Shown piece by piece: positions 15,832 through 24,222 of a stretch of 34,668 nt of DNA. A program made the position numbers and the translations under genes. Below the pieces are notes generated by a model. That model worked only from the letters and a program-made list of their open reading frames with translations, did no database searches and was not told where the DNA came from. Position 1 is the first letter of the stretch, and every line of letters starts with the position of its first letter. The stretch is taken from positions 1 to 34,668 of the forward strand of contig CALWJU010000042.1 of the NCBI GenBank assembly GCA_944381105.1. Direction: 5' to 3'. This DNA is from an uncultured Clostridia bacterium (lineage in GTDB: Bacteria > Bacillota > Clostridia > Christensenellales > UBA1242).

Positions 15832-18427
15832 AAAAATTTCGCCTGCAATGGCACAATATCTGCAAATCAAAGAAAAGTATAAAGATTGTATTCTTTTTTA
15901 TAGACTTGGCGATTTCTATGAAATGTTCTATGAAGACGCTGTAATTGTCTCGCAAGAACTCGACCTTGTTTTAACAGGGAAATCTTGTGGTCAAGAGGAG
16001 CGAGCACCTATGTGTGGCGTTCCTTACCATTCTGCACAAACCTACATAGCAAAACTCCTAGCAAATGGACATAAGGTTGCTATTTGTGAGCAACTAACTC
16101 AACCACAAAAGGGCGTAAAAATGCTAGAACGAGATGTAGTTCAGGTTATTACACCAGGAACAATTGTAGATGAGAGCATGCTTGAAGCCCAAAGAAATAA
16201 CTATTTGCTTTCGATATGTAAACTAAATAACAAAATCGGTGCAAGTTATGTCGATATATCCACAGGAGCAATGGAAGCGGTAGAGATTAATGACAATTTT
16301 GAAAAAGAACTAGAAAATCTTGTCGCACGTATTATGCCATCAGAAATCATAGGAAATAGTGAGGCAGAAAAGATATTTAATCTTCTGCCGTCTGTCAAAA
16401 TAGGCAATATAAAAAAACTTAACCTTTATTATGAGTGGGCATTTTCAAAAAATAGAGCAAACGACAATCTTATCAAACAATTTGGTCAAAACTATGAAAA
16501 CGTTTTTGACTTAAAGGGTAAAGACGCAGTTATTTGCAGTAGTGGTGCGCTTTTTGAGTACATAAACGAGACACAAAAGAGGTCGCTCCAAAATATAAGC
16601 AAGATAAATCTAGTTAAGAATAACAACTTTATGACTATTGACCTTAACACTCGTCGAAACCTTGAAATCACAGAAAACAATAGAGACAGAAAGAAATATG
16701 GTTCTATCCTTTGGGTTATTGACAAGACCAAAACTCCAATGGGGGCAAGACTTTTAAGAAAGATGATTGACCAGCCACTGCAAGACAGCAAAAAGATAAA
16801 CATGAGACTGAATGCAGTCTCCACTTTTGTCAAAAAACTAATAGTTCGTGATAAGATATCCGAGCAACTCAAAAAAGTCAAGGATATAGAGCGTCATGCA
16901 GGGCGAATTGCGTATGGAAATATCTTGCCAAACGAACTTGTAACGTTAAAGGTCTCTCTCGAACAGTTGCCAGGCATTAAAGATTCACTTTCTCAAATAG
17001 ATGACCCTTATCTTAATGAATGCAGAGAAAATTTGCATGACGTTTCATCAGTGATAGAACTAATAGATAAGGCAATCACAGACGACAATGAAGAGTTAAA
17101 CAAGAAAAACGGTAAAATTATTAAGGCAGGATTTAATAAAGAACTTGACGATTATCGTAACGCAAATACTCTCGGCAAGAAGTGGATAGAGGAACTGCAA
17201 AGAAAAGAGGCGGATGAGACAGGTATAAAAAATCTTAAAATTTCAAGGAATAAGGTTTTTGGGTATTTTATAGAAGTAAACAGAACGCAAATTGACAAAG
17301 TACCACTTAGGTATATTAGGAAGCAGACGATAGCGAATAATGAGCGATATATAACCGAGGACTTAAAGACCATAGAGGAGAAGATTGTAGGCTCAGAGGA
17401 GAAAGCAGAGCAACTTGAAAATGATATTTATAGCCAGATAAAGAAGATACTTTCAAGGTATGTTCAAACATTTCAAGAAATATCACATTCGATTGCAAAA
17501 ATAGATGCCATTCTTTCGCTTGCCGAGGTGGCAGTAAAGAACAATTTTACAAAACCAACTATAAATAGTTCGCTTAAAGAACTCAAAATCATAGACGGAC
17601 GACATCCTGTGGTTGAGCAATTCATGAATAGGGGCGAGTTTGTTGTGAATGATACCTTGCTTGACGAAAATGAAAATAAAATTATGATAATCACAGGTCC
17701 AAATATGGCAGGAAAAAGCACTTACATGAGACAGGTCGCAATTATAACTCTGCTTGCTCATATAGGTAGTTTTGTCCCAGCAAAAGAAGCACAAATACCT
17801 ATTACGGATAGAATATTTACCCGTGTCGGAGCAAGCGATGACCTTGCCTTTGGACAAAGTACATTTATGGTAGAAATGAGCGAGGTTGCAAATATCTTAG
17901 CAAATGCGACAAATAAATCTTTGATAGTACTTGACGAAATAGGTAGAGGTACATCGACCTTTGACGGACTAAGTATAGCGTGGGCTGTGGTTGAATATCT
18001 TGCTAAAAACTTCACATCAAAAACTCTCTTTGCTACTCACTATCATGAACTGACTGAACTTGAAGGAGTGATAGATGGTGTTAAGAACTATAAAATATCA
18101 GTCAAAGAACTCGACGATGACGTAGTCTTTTTAAGAAAGATAGTGAGAGGTGGAGCAAGTCGTAGTTTTGGAATTGAGGTTGCAAAATTAGCAGGAGTGC
18201 CGAAGGTAGTGCTTGATAGAGCAAAAGAGATTTCAATAAATCTTGAAAAGGTCAATAAGAAATTAGACCTTGATATATTTAAAGAGAATAAAGAAAGGGC
18301 AGAAGATAACACAAAGACTGCTCTGACAATTCTCTCTATATTAAAGGACGTAGATATGAATAGAGTATCGCCAATGCATGCTTTTGATTTACTCGCTGAC
18401 CTTGTAAAGAGAGCAAAGGAGGAATAG
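15824..18427 (+). CDS. mutS: DNA mismatch repair protein MutS
   Basis: The 867-residue mismatch sensor of post-replicative repair. The N-terminal mismatch-contact motif F-Y-E is at 31-33 (R-L-G-D-F-Y-E-M-F). The C-terminal ABC-type ATPase has Walker A G-P-N-M-A-G-K-S at 625-632, Walker B L-I-V-L-D-E with D704-E705, and the A-T-H-Y-H-E-L switch. The length is typical for MutS1. The ATG at 15824 is chosen because AAGGAG lies 7-8 bases upstream and the following S-P-A-M-A-Q-Y-L-x-I-K is the normal MutS start. The eight-base overlap with miaB and the zero-base spacing to mutL indicate translational coupling in a miaB-mutS-mutL operon. Confidence 0.98.
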   Translation: MIEKISPAMAQYLQIKEKYKDCILFYRLGDFYEMFYEDAVIVSQELDLVLTGKSCGQEERAPMCGVPYHSAQTYIAKLLANGHKVAICEQLTQPQKGVKMLERDVVQVITPGTIVDESMLEAQRNNYLLSICKLNNKIGASYVDISTGAMEAVEINDNFEKELENLVARIMPSEIIGNSEAEKIFNLLPSVKIGNIKKLNLYYEWAFSKNRANDNLIKQFGQNYENVFDLKGKDAVICSSGALFEYINETQKRSLQNISKINLVKNNNFMTIDLNTRRNLEITENNRDRKKYGSILWVIDKTKTPMGARLLRKMIDQPLQDSKKINMRLNAVSTFVKKLIVRDKISEQLKKVKDIERHAGRIAYGNILPNELVTLKVSLEQLPGIKDSLSQIDDPYLNECRENLHDVSSVIELIDKAITDDNEELNKKNGKIIKAGFNKELDDYRNANTLGKKWIEELQRKEADETGIKNLKISRNKVFGYFIEVNRTQIDKVPLRYIRKQTIANNERYITEDLKTIEEKIVGSEEKAEQLENDIYSQIKKILSRYVQTFQEISHSIAKIDAILSLAEVAVKNNFTKPTINSSLKELKIIDGRHPVVEQFMNRGEFVVNDTLLDENENKIMIITGPNMAGKSTYMRQVAIITLLAHIGSFVPAKEAQIPITDRIFTRVGASDDLAFGQSTFMVEMSEVANILANATNKSLIVLDEIGRGTSTFDGLSIAWAVVEYLAKNFTSKTLFATHYHELTELEGVIDGVKNYKISVKELDDDVVFLRKIVRGGASRSFGIEVAKLAGVPKVVLDRAKEISINLEKVNKKLDLDIFKENKERAEDNTKTALTILSILKDVDMNRVSPMHAFDLLADLVKRAKEE

Positions 18428-20470
18428 ATGAAGATAAACGTGCTAGAACCCAAAGTCTACAATCGTATATCAGCGGGCGAGGTAGTCGAAAGACCAGCGT
18501 CAATAGTAAAAGAGGTTGTAGAAAATAGCATAGATGCAGGGGCAAAAAACATCCGAATAGAGATAGAAGAGGGTGGAATAAAAAACATAACTGTATCTGA
18601 TGACGGATGTGGTATTGAAAAGGAGGATTTAACTACCGCCTTTTTGCCACATGCAACAAGCAAGATTAAAGATGTAGATGACCTTGATAGAATTGAAAGT
18701 CTAGGTTTTCGAGGAGAGGCTCTTGCAAGTATATCCTCAGTTTGTCAGGTAAAACTCTCTTCAAAAACAAAGGATAGTGCAGTCGGCTATTACATATGTG
18801 TAAATGGTGGAATATTTGACCAGGTAAAAGAGATAGCAAGAGAAAATGGCACTACTATAAGTTGCTCAAATATCTTTTATAATACACCTGTGCGAGCGAA
18901 ATTTTTAAGAAAGCCAAAGACAGAAGAAAGCGAAATAACTCATCTTGTTGAGCGATTTATGCTTTCTCATAGCGACATAGCATTTACCTATTATATAGAT
19001 GGAAAACTTATTTATAATACTATATCATGTAGTATGCAAGACATAATATATACAATATACGGAAATGACGTCTACCAGAATTTACTTGAAGTTGATTATA
19101 AAACTGATGATATTGAAGTGAAAGGTTTTGTAACAAAGCCTAAAATATCAAAGAGTAATAGGACAGCGCAGACCCTTTTTGTAAATGGGCGAAATGTAGA
19201 AAATTTTCTTATTTCAAATGCAGTGCAAAGTGTTTATGAGGGCTTTTTAATGAAAGGGAGATTTCCTATCTATGTGCTTTCTATTGAAGTGTCGCCAGAT
19301 TGCGTTGATGTAAATGTTCATCCGTCAAAAAAAGAGGTTAAGTTTGATAACCCTAATAGAATATTTTCAATTGTAAGAAAGGCGGTTGAAAATGCACTCT
19401 TGTCATCAAACCAGATCGCAAATATGTATGCCGATGATTTATATAAAGAATCAAGCAAGACTTACGTTAACGAAAAGTTAGAAAATAACAATATTACCAT
19501 TCAAAATGACAGAAAAAACGTAAATGATAATGTCTTTTCTGGCCAAGATATATCAAGACAAGACATAGATAAATTAAGTCTTAAATCTTTGCTTGATGGG
19601 AAAGAAAAAATAGGTCAGAGTGAGGGGAGAAGTTATAGTATTGACCTTGTAGATACTTCTCAAAGAATTGCTAGTCCAGAGGAATTTGAAATCGTTGCAA
19701 CCAAAATTGAAGAGGATAAAAATGTTATAGATGAAAATGGAAATCCTATAAGCAAGGATATAAACGATTTATCAAATTTATCACTCAAAGATTATATACT
19801 AAGTTCAAAATCTAATTCAACATTTTTCTTTGACCAAAATGGTTCTAAATATGCACCTGCAATTCAAGGAAAATTTAGTGAAGAGAAGTTTTTAAACGCA
19901 TCCGTTAAAGACGAAATGAAAATTTTGGGCACTCTGTTCAAGACCTATATTGTAATTGAATATGACGATAGCGTCTACTTTATAGACCAACATGCAGGGC
20001 ATGAAAGACTGCTCTATGATAGACTTGTCAAGTCAGTTGATGGCAAAAATGCAAGTCAAGAATTGCTTGCTCCATATGAATTTACTCTTGGTGCAAAGGA
20101 GTCTCAACAAATTGACAACGCTATCGGTGAACTCCACAAATTAGGCTTTGTTATCGATAAAAATGGCTATAAATATACAATAAAGGCAGTTCCTCTTGTG
20201 CTTATTAATATAGAACTTGCAAGTTTTGTTGATGAACTTATTAGCGAGAGTATAAATTGGGATAAAAAGAACAGTGATTATATACATGATAAACTTTGTC
20301 AAAGTGCATGTAAACATGCAATTAAGGCAGGGGATAGCATAAGTAAAGATGAGTGTGCCTACATAATAGAAGAGGTCAGAAAAGGTGTTATGCTTTGCCC
20401 ACATGGAAGACCTATCACACTTGTAATTACAAGACATGAGTTTGAAAAAATGTTTAAACGAATTGTTTAG
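18428..20470 (+). CDS. mutL: DNA mismatch repair protein MutL with endonuclease domain
   Basis: A 680-residue partner of MutS that nicks the error-containing strand. The GHKL ATPase half has E29 and N33 in E-V-V-E-N-S-I-D-A-G, D-D-G-C-G-I (57-62) and G-F-R-G-E-A-L. A variable acidic linker fills ~350-490. The C-terminal half carries the metal-dependent endonuclease motif D520-Q-H-A-x2-E526-x4-D531, where the last residue is Asp in place of the usual Glu. S-A-C-K-H-A-I-K-A and C657-P-H-G-R-P complete the site. This agrees with a methyl-independent mismatch repair system. The ATG directly follows the mutS stop, and AGGAGG lies within the end of mutS. Confidence 0.97.
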   Translation: MKINVLEPKVYNRISAGEVVERPASIVKEVVENSIDAGAKNIRIEIEEGGIKNITVSDDGCGIEKEDLTTAFLPHATSKIKDVDDLDRIESLGFRGEALASISSVCQVKLSSKTKDSAVGYYICVNGGIFDQVKEIARENGTTISCSNIFYNTPVRAKFLRKPKTEESEITHLVERFMLSHSDIAFTYYIDGKLIYNTISCSMQDIIYTIYGNDVYQNLLEVDYKTDDIEVKGFVTKPKISKSNRTAQTLFVNGRNVENFLISNAVQSVYEGFLMKGRFPIYVLSIEVSPDCVDVNVHPSKKEVKFDNPNRIFSIVRKAVENALLSSNQIANMYADDLYKESSKTYVNEKLENNNITIQNDRKNVNDNVFSGQDISRQDIDKLSLKSLLDGKEKIGQSEGRSYSIDLVDTSQRIASPEEFEIVATKIEEDKNVIDENGNPISKDINDLSNLSLKDYILSSKSNSTFFFDQNGSKYAPAIQGKFSEEKFLNASVKDEMKILGTLFKTYIVIEYDDSVYFIDQHAGHERLLYDRLVKSVDGKNASQELLAPYEFTLGAKESQQIDNAIGELHKLGFVIDKNGYKYTIKAVPLVLINIELASFVDELISESINWDKKNSDYIHDKLCQSACKHAIKAGDSISKDECAYIIEEVRKGVMLCPHGRPITLVITRHEFEKMFKRIV

Positions 20471-20512
20471 CGTTTATATTTGTTGTTAAAATTGCTTGTC
20501 AGGCTATAAAAT

Positions 20513-20600
20513 GAACTTTGTGATGATAAAATTTTACTTTCATAAAATTTTATTAAATTCTTACGAATTTGTGTGTTTCGTCGCACTCATCACAAAGTTC
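20513..20600 (+). repeat. Cloverleaf repeat, copy 1
   Basis: A four-way-junction element between mutL and miaA. The closing stem is 13 bp (20513-20525 with 20588-20600). It encloses an 11-bp AT hairpin (20526-20536 with 20543-20553), a 6-bp hairpin AAATTC/GAATTT (20555-20560 with 20565-20570) and a 5-bp hairpin (20571-20575 with 20582-20586, one G-T pair). Almost every base is in a stem or a short loop. Confidence 0.85.
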
Positions 20601-20650
20601 GTATATTCGCCAATCGATGTCAAATAAAAGTTCACTTTGCTTGATAAATT

Positions 20651-20664
20651 CCTATAATTATAGG
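20651..20664. repeat. Perfect 14-bp palindrome upstream of miaA
   Basis: CCTATAATTATAGG is its own reverse complement. TAGGT within it could alternatively pair with ACCTA about 25 bases downstream. It may be an operator; nothing more can be said. Confidence 0.3.
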
Positions 20665-20756
20665 TTAAATGATTCAAGTTTTGCGACCTAAAAATTAATT
20701 TAATTATTTTACAATGTAAATTTTATGATATTTTCTATTTTTAAAAAGGCGGAAAA

Positions 20757-21668
20757 ATGAAAAAAGTACTATTTATTTTAGGTACAACATGTTCAGGTAA
20801 GTCAACCCTTGCAATAGAACTTGCAAGGTCTTTTAATGGCGAGATAATTTCAGCAGACTCCGTTCAAATTTACAAAGAATTTGATATAGGTTCGGCGAAA
20901 ATTGAAAAGGAAGAAATGACTGTTGAACATTACGGAATTGATATAAAAGAGCCAACAGAAAGTTTTTCCGCTTATGATTTTATAGAGTTTACAAAAGAGA
21001 AGATTGAATACATATCTAATAAAGGAAAACTTCCTATAATAGTTGGCGGTACAGGACTTTACGCAAAAGCACTTATTGAGGGTTACAACTTTGGCGACAC
21101 TGATAGGCATGAACAATTTAGAAAAGAAATAGAGGAGAAAATAAAAGGAGAGGGCATAGAAAAGGTTTATGATGAATTTAATAGGCTCTTTCCACAATTA
21201 GCAAAGGATATTGACAAAAATAACCCTGTTAGGCTGATTAGAGCGTTTGAAATTGCTTACTTCGGCGGTCAAAAAAGTTTAAATAAACAGCCTAAATATG
21301 ACTTTTTAGCGCTATCACTTACCATGGATAGACAGATGTTATACAATAAAATCAACAGTCGAGTTGATGAGATGGTAAGACAGGGACTTTTCGACGAGGT
21401 AAAATATTTGTATAATAAGTATGGTCAATTTGTACAGCCCATGAAAGCAATTGGTTATAAAGAAGTGGTAAGTTTCTTAAAGGGAGAGATAAGTAAGGAG
21501 GATACAATATCATTAATCAAACAGCACACAAGAAATTATGCAAAAAGACAGATTACTTTCTTGAAAGGTATGAGCGGACTTGTCTATATAGACAGTATTG
21601 ATAAAAATAAAGCACTTATTGAAGCAAAAAGAGAGGTGGGAAAATGGCTAAAACAGAGCAAAAATTAG
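20757..21668 (+). CDS. miaA: tRNA dimethylallyltransferase MiaA
   Basis: Transfers a dimethylallyl group to N6 of A37 in tRNAs reading UNN codons, the step before MiaB. At 303 residues it is of normal size. The P-loop is G-T-T-C-S-G-K-S at 9-16. D-S-V-Q-I-Y (34-39) holds the catalytic aspartate, and V-G-G-T-G-L-Y and the R-x-I-R-A-F-E-I motif follow. A purine-rich AAGGCGG site precedes the ATG. The gene overlaps the next one by 25 bases. In many Firmicutes hfq lies directly after miaA; here it is absent. Confidence 0.97.
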   Translation: MKKVLFILGTTCSGKSTLAIELARSFNGEIISADSVQIYKEFDIGSAKIEKEEMTVEHYGIDIKEPTESFSAYDFIEFTKEKIEYISNKGKLPIIVGGTGLYAKALIEGYNFGDTDRHEQFRKEIEEKIKGEGIEKVYDEFNRLFPQLAKDIDKNNPVRLIRAFEIAYFGGQKSLNKQPKYDFLALSLTMDRQMLYNKINSRVDEMVRQGLFDEVKYLYNKYGQFVQPMKAIGYKEVVSFLKGEISKEDTISLIKQHTRNYAKRQITFLKGMSGLVYIDSIDKNKALIEAKREVGKWLKQSKN

Positions 21669-22882
21669 AGACAAAGGAAGTTTTAAGAAAGACAGAAGAA
21701 AAACTAAAAGAAAGATTTAAGCAGATTGAAGAGATTGCCTTTATAAATCAAAAGAAAGTCTTGCAGGCTTTTATTGATTGTAGGGTGTCCTCGCAGTGTT
21801 TTAGTGGAACGACAGGATATGGTTATGATGATGTTGGCAGAGATACTCTCGCAAAAGTTTTTGCTAAGGTATTTGGCGGGGAGAGTGCAATTGTATCTCC
21901 AATTTTGACATGTGGCACTCATGCCATATCAACTGTGTTGTATGGTTTGCTAAAACCAAAAGACACTATGCTTTCTATTACAGGTTTGCCTTATGATACT
22001 TTGCACGCCACGATATTTGGCAAAGGAAATTTCTCTCTTCAAGATATAGGTGTAAAGTACCAGCAAATAGATTTAAATGAGGATAGCACTTTCAAAATAG
22101 AGGAAATCAAAAAGACAGTAAAAAAGATAAAGCCAAAAGTTGTTTATCTTCAAAGGTCTAGGGGATACAGTGATAGAAAGGCACTTTCGCCACATGATAT
22201 GAAAGAGGTTTTTGATGAGGTCAAGGCAATCTCAAAAGATTGTTTTATAGTTGTAGACAACTGTTATGGCGAGTTTGTTGACACAATAGAGCCTACCGAT
22301 GTCGGAGCGGATGTGTGCGTCGGCTCACTAATCAAAAATGCAGGCGGTGGACTTGCTTCAACTGGTGGATACATAGTAGGAAGTGAACGGGCGATAGATA
22401 GTATTTCAGCAAGATACACAAATCCATCCTTAAAACTTGAAGTCGGCTCTTATGAAATGGGGTATAGATTGTTCTATCAAGGTCTTTTCTTAGCACCACA
22501 TATCGTTGCTCAGGCACTCAAAGGAACAGCACTTGTAGGTCAGATTATGGAAGACAAGGGCTATAAGGTGATACCGTCAAATGACGTTCAACCTCAGGAT
22601 ATTGTAAAGTCTGTTGTCTTTAATAGTGCAGAGGAACTCATCAAATTTGTTCAAACAGTGCAGAAAGTTTCGCCAATAGATGGTTATGTATTGCCTCTTC
22701 CTTGGGATATGCCAGGATATGACGATAAGGTTATCATGGCAGCAGGTACTTTTGTTGGTGGCTCGTCGATAGAACTATCTTGTGATAGTCCGTTGCGTAG
22801 TCCATATATTGCCTATTTTCAAGGCGGACTTACTTACGAACATGTGAAGATTTTTGCCGAAAAGTTGATAGAGTTATATTAA
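21644..22882 (+). CDS. PLP-dependent methionine gamma-lyase family protein (YnbB-like)
   Basis: A 412-residue fold-type I pyridoxal-phosphate protein of the family often annotated as aluminium resistance protein or Met_gamma_lyase. The PLP lysine is K231 in V-G-S-L-I-K-N-A-G-G-G, and D205 in V-V-D-N-C-Y-G-E-F holds the cofactor nitrogen. S-G-T-T-G-Y-G-Y-D-D-x-G-R-D-T-L near the N-terminus is characteristic. Synteny supports this: the B. subtilis relative ynbB is also near miaA. The true substrate is not established, so neither lyase activity nor metal resistance should be assumed. The AGAGGTGGG site before the ATG lies within miaA; the 25-base overlap indicates coupled expression. Confidence 0.9.
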   Translation: MAKTEQKLETKEVLRKTEEKLKERFKQIEEIAFINQKKVLQAFIDCRVSSQCFSGTTGYGYDDVGRDTLAKVFAKVFGGESAIVSPILTCGTHAISTVLYGLLKPKDTMLSITGLPYDTLHATIFGKGNFSLQDIGVKYQQIDLNEDSTFKIEEIKKTVKKIKPKVVYLQRSRGYSDRKALSPHDMKEVFDEVKAISKDCFIVVDNCYGEFVDTIEPTDVGADVCVGSLIKNAGGGLASTGGYIVGSERAIDSISARYTNPSLKLEVGSYEMGYRLFYQGLFLAPHIVAQALKGTALVGQIMEDKGYKVIPSNDVQPQDIVKSVVFNSAEELIKFVQTVQKVSPIDGYVLPLPWDMPGYDDKVIMAAGTFVGGSSIELSCDSPLRSPYIAYFQGGLTYEHVKIFAEKLIELY

Positions 22883-22944
22883 TATTTTGCAAGAGATATT
22901 CAATTTTTAAATAAAGAAATCTAAATCATCTTATAGTAAAAATC

Positions 22945-23023
22945 ATTGTGATGATAAAATTTTATAGCCATAAAATTTTATAAGTTCTAAGCGAACTTGC
23001 GTGATAACTCACGCCATCACAAT
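22945..23023 (+). repeat. Cloverleaf repeat, copy 2
   Basis: The closing stem is 9 bp (ATTGTGATG 22945-22953 with 23015-23023). It encloses a 12-bp AT hairpin (22954-22965 with 22970-22981), a 6-bp hairpin AAGTTC/GAACTT (22982-22987 with 22993-22998) and a 6-bp hairpin GCGTGA/TCACGC (22999-23004 with 23009-23014). Compared with copy 1 the stem bases change in pairs. It lies 62 bp after the PLP gene. Confidence 0.85.
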
Positions 23024-23060
23024 TTAAATGTTCGGTCTCAATTTATCAAAAATTTAGATA

Positions 23061-23076
23061 TATGATATATATCATA
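23061..23076. repeat. Perfect 16-bp palindrome
   Basis: TATGATATATATCATA is its own reverse complement. It lies between cloverleaf copy 2 and a terminator. It is a possible operator or simply AT-rich sequence. Confidence 0.25.
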
Positions 23077-23089
23077 GAAATAACAAATT

Positions 23090-23146
23090 ACTAACTTTAA
23101 ATAAATTTCTCATTCTGGGATTCTCATTTTTAAGGTTAGTTTTTTT
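23090..23146 (+). terminator. Terminator of the miaA-PLP gene unit
   Basis: A 12-bp stem (23090-23101 with 23129-23140, one G-T pair) encloses a 27-base loop with two TTCTCATT-type repeats and is followed by seven T. It lies ~200 bp after the coding region, so the transcript would include cloverleaf copy 2. Confidence 0.65.
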
Positions 23147-23221
23147 ACTTAATTAAAATTAAATCTTATTACCTCAACAAAATCATGTTCTTTTTTGCAG
23201 GTTTTCCTCATAGGATAAAAT

Positions 23222-23839
23222 ATGACAAAGAAAAACAAAAATCACATATTTAGAGAGGCTTTTGACTTTGTAATAGACACCTGCAAATCTTGTAAAATAA
23301 AGACAATTTTAGTTATAGTAGTTTGTGTAATTGCCCTTATTACAGGCATCATAGTTGCCATAAGGACGCATGATAGTTATAGTGTTACAAACAATTACGG
23401 AGTTATAGATATAACTCAAAATGATATAAATTCTTCTACATTTTTCACTCGTCTACTATCAATGCTTCTAGTGTTTGCTTTGCTTCTCGGCAGTTCATAT
23501 AATAATTATACTTTTGTGATAGGAATAATCTTTTTGGGATATAGAGCCTATCTTTTAGGGCTTAATGTCTGCCTTATGATAGTCCTCTATGGTTTTTCTG
23601 GGGTAATTGTCTCCTTTGTTGTCGCATTTCCATGTCAATTGTTAACTCTTTTTGTATTAGGACTATTCTTTATATGTATGTCGAGGTCCTTTTGCGATTT
23701 TCGAACGTTTGGAGGTTGTAGAGTCCCTAGACAAAAGACCAAGGTAATAGTTTCCGCACTCGTATGCCTTATACTATTATGTTTGCTAGAATCAATTATG
23801 CTTACCATATTTAGTGCTAAAATTATATTTATAATTTAA
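23222..23839 (+). CDS. SpoIIM-like polytopic membrane protein
   Basis: A 205-residue membrane protein with about five hydrophobic segments: ~25-46, ~75-95, ~96-120, ~122-150 and ~178-203. The order resembles stage II sporulation protein M (DUF95): one N-terminal helix, an external loop, then a core with F-L-G-Y-R-A-Y-L-L-G-L-N-V, a proline-containing helix (V-A-F-P-C-Q-L-L) and a final helix with a glutamate (L-L-E-S). In sporulating Firmicutes SpoIIM acts in the septal D-M-P complex that drives engulfment. The neighbouring carboxypeptidase and SpoIVFB-like gene fit such a context. The similarity is weak by eye and could be generic. An AGGA site precedes the ATG. Cloverleaf repeat copy 3 begins at its stop codon. 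Confidence 0.5.
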   Translation: MTKKNKNHIFREAFDFVIDTCKSCKIKTILVIVVCVIALITGIIVAIRTHDSYSVTNNYGVIDITQNDINSSTFFTRLLSMLLVFALLLGSSYNNYTFVIGIIFLGYRAYLLGLNVCLMIVLYGFSGVIVSFVVAFPCQLLTLFVLGLFFICMSRSFCDFRTFGGCRVPRQKTKVIVSALVCLILLCLLESIMLTIFSAKIIFII

Positions 23840-23924
23840 ACTTTGTGATGTTAAAATTTAAACAAGTTAAATTTTAAATTTTGCTAACGCAAAAAGCACA
23901 ATAAATTGTGCCATCACAAAGTTT
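23838..23924 (+). repeat. Cloverleaf repeat, copy 3
   Basis: The closing stem is 13 bp (23838-23850 with 23912-23924). It encloses an 11-bp hairpin TTAAAATTTAA/TTAAATTTTAA (23851-23861 with 23867-23877), a 6-bp hairpin TTTTGC/GCAAAA with TAAC loop (23879-23884 with 23889-23894) and a 6-bp hairpin GCACAA/TTGTGC (23896-23901 with 23906-23911). It starts within the stop codon of the SpoIIM-like gene. It is the most divergent copy in sequence, yet is fully paired. Confidence 0.85.
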
Positions 23925-23979
23925 GCAAAGATATATGTCCAGCAATGACTTGCTATTAAGTTGTTGTTAAATATGTTAT

Positions 23980-24065
23980 ATACTATGTGATGATAAAATT
24001 TTACTAGCATAAAATTTTATCAAATTCTTGCGAATTTGTGTGCATCGCACACTATCACATAGTAT
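23980..24065 (+). repeat. Cloverleaf repeat, copy 4
   Basis: The closing stem is 12 bp (ATACTATGTGAT 23980-23991 with 24054-24065). It encloses an 11-bp AT hairpin (23993-24003 with 24010-24020), a 7-bp hairpin CAAATTC/GAATTTG (24021-24027 with 24032-24038) and a 5-bp hairpin TGTGC/GCACA (24039-24043 with 24047-24051). It lies 55 bp after copy 3 in the same orientation. The rest of this gap, up to the carboxypeptidase gene, holds no other feature I can support. Confidence 0.85.
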
Positions 24066-24222
24066 GTAAACCATCCGTCTCACACCTGCTCAAATTACGA
24101 GGGTTTTAAATATGATTGATATTAATAAAATTCTTCGTCGGTCAGAATGTAGCAAATATTAGTCTATTAATAGGTATAAAAAAAGAATTTTTGAAAACAC
24201 TACTTTTAAAGGAGTGTAACAT

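Noticed and set aside
20601..20756. T-box or other riboswitch before miaA
   Set aside because: Only a 14-bp palindrome and loose alternative pairing are visible; no specifier loop, AGGGTGG-type T-box sequence or terminator.
20513..24065. Cloverleaf elements as tRNA genes
   Set aside because: The closing stems are 9-13 bp instead of 7, there is no GTTCRA T-loop, no D-loop GG, no anticodon-type 7-base loop and no CCA end.
20513..24065. Cloverleaf repeats as a CRISPR array
   Set aside because: Spacing is irregular, copies differ strongly, genes lie between them, and there are no uniform spacers or cas genes.
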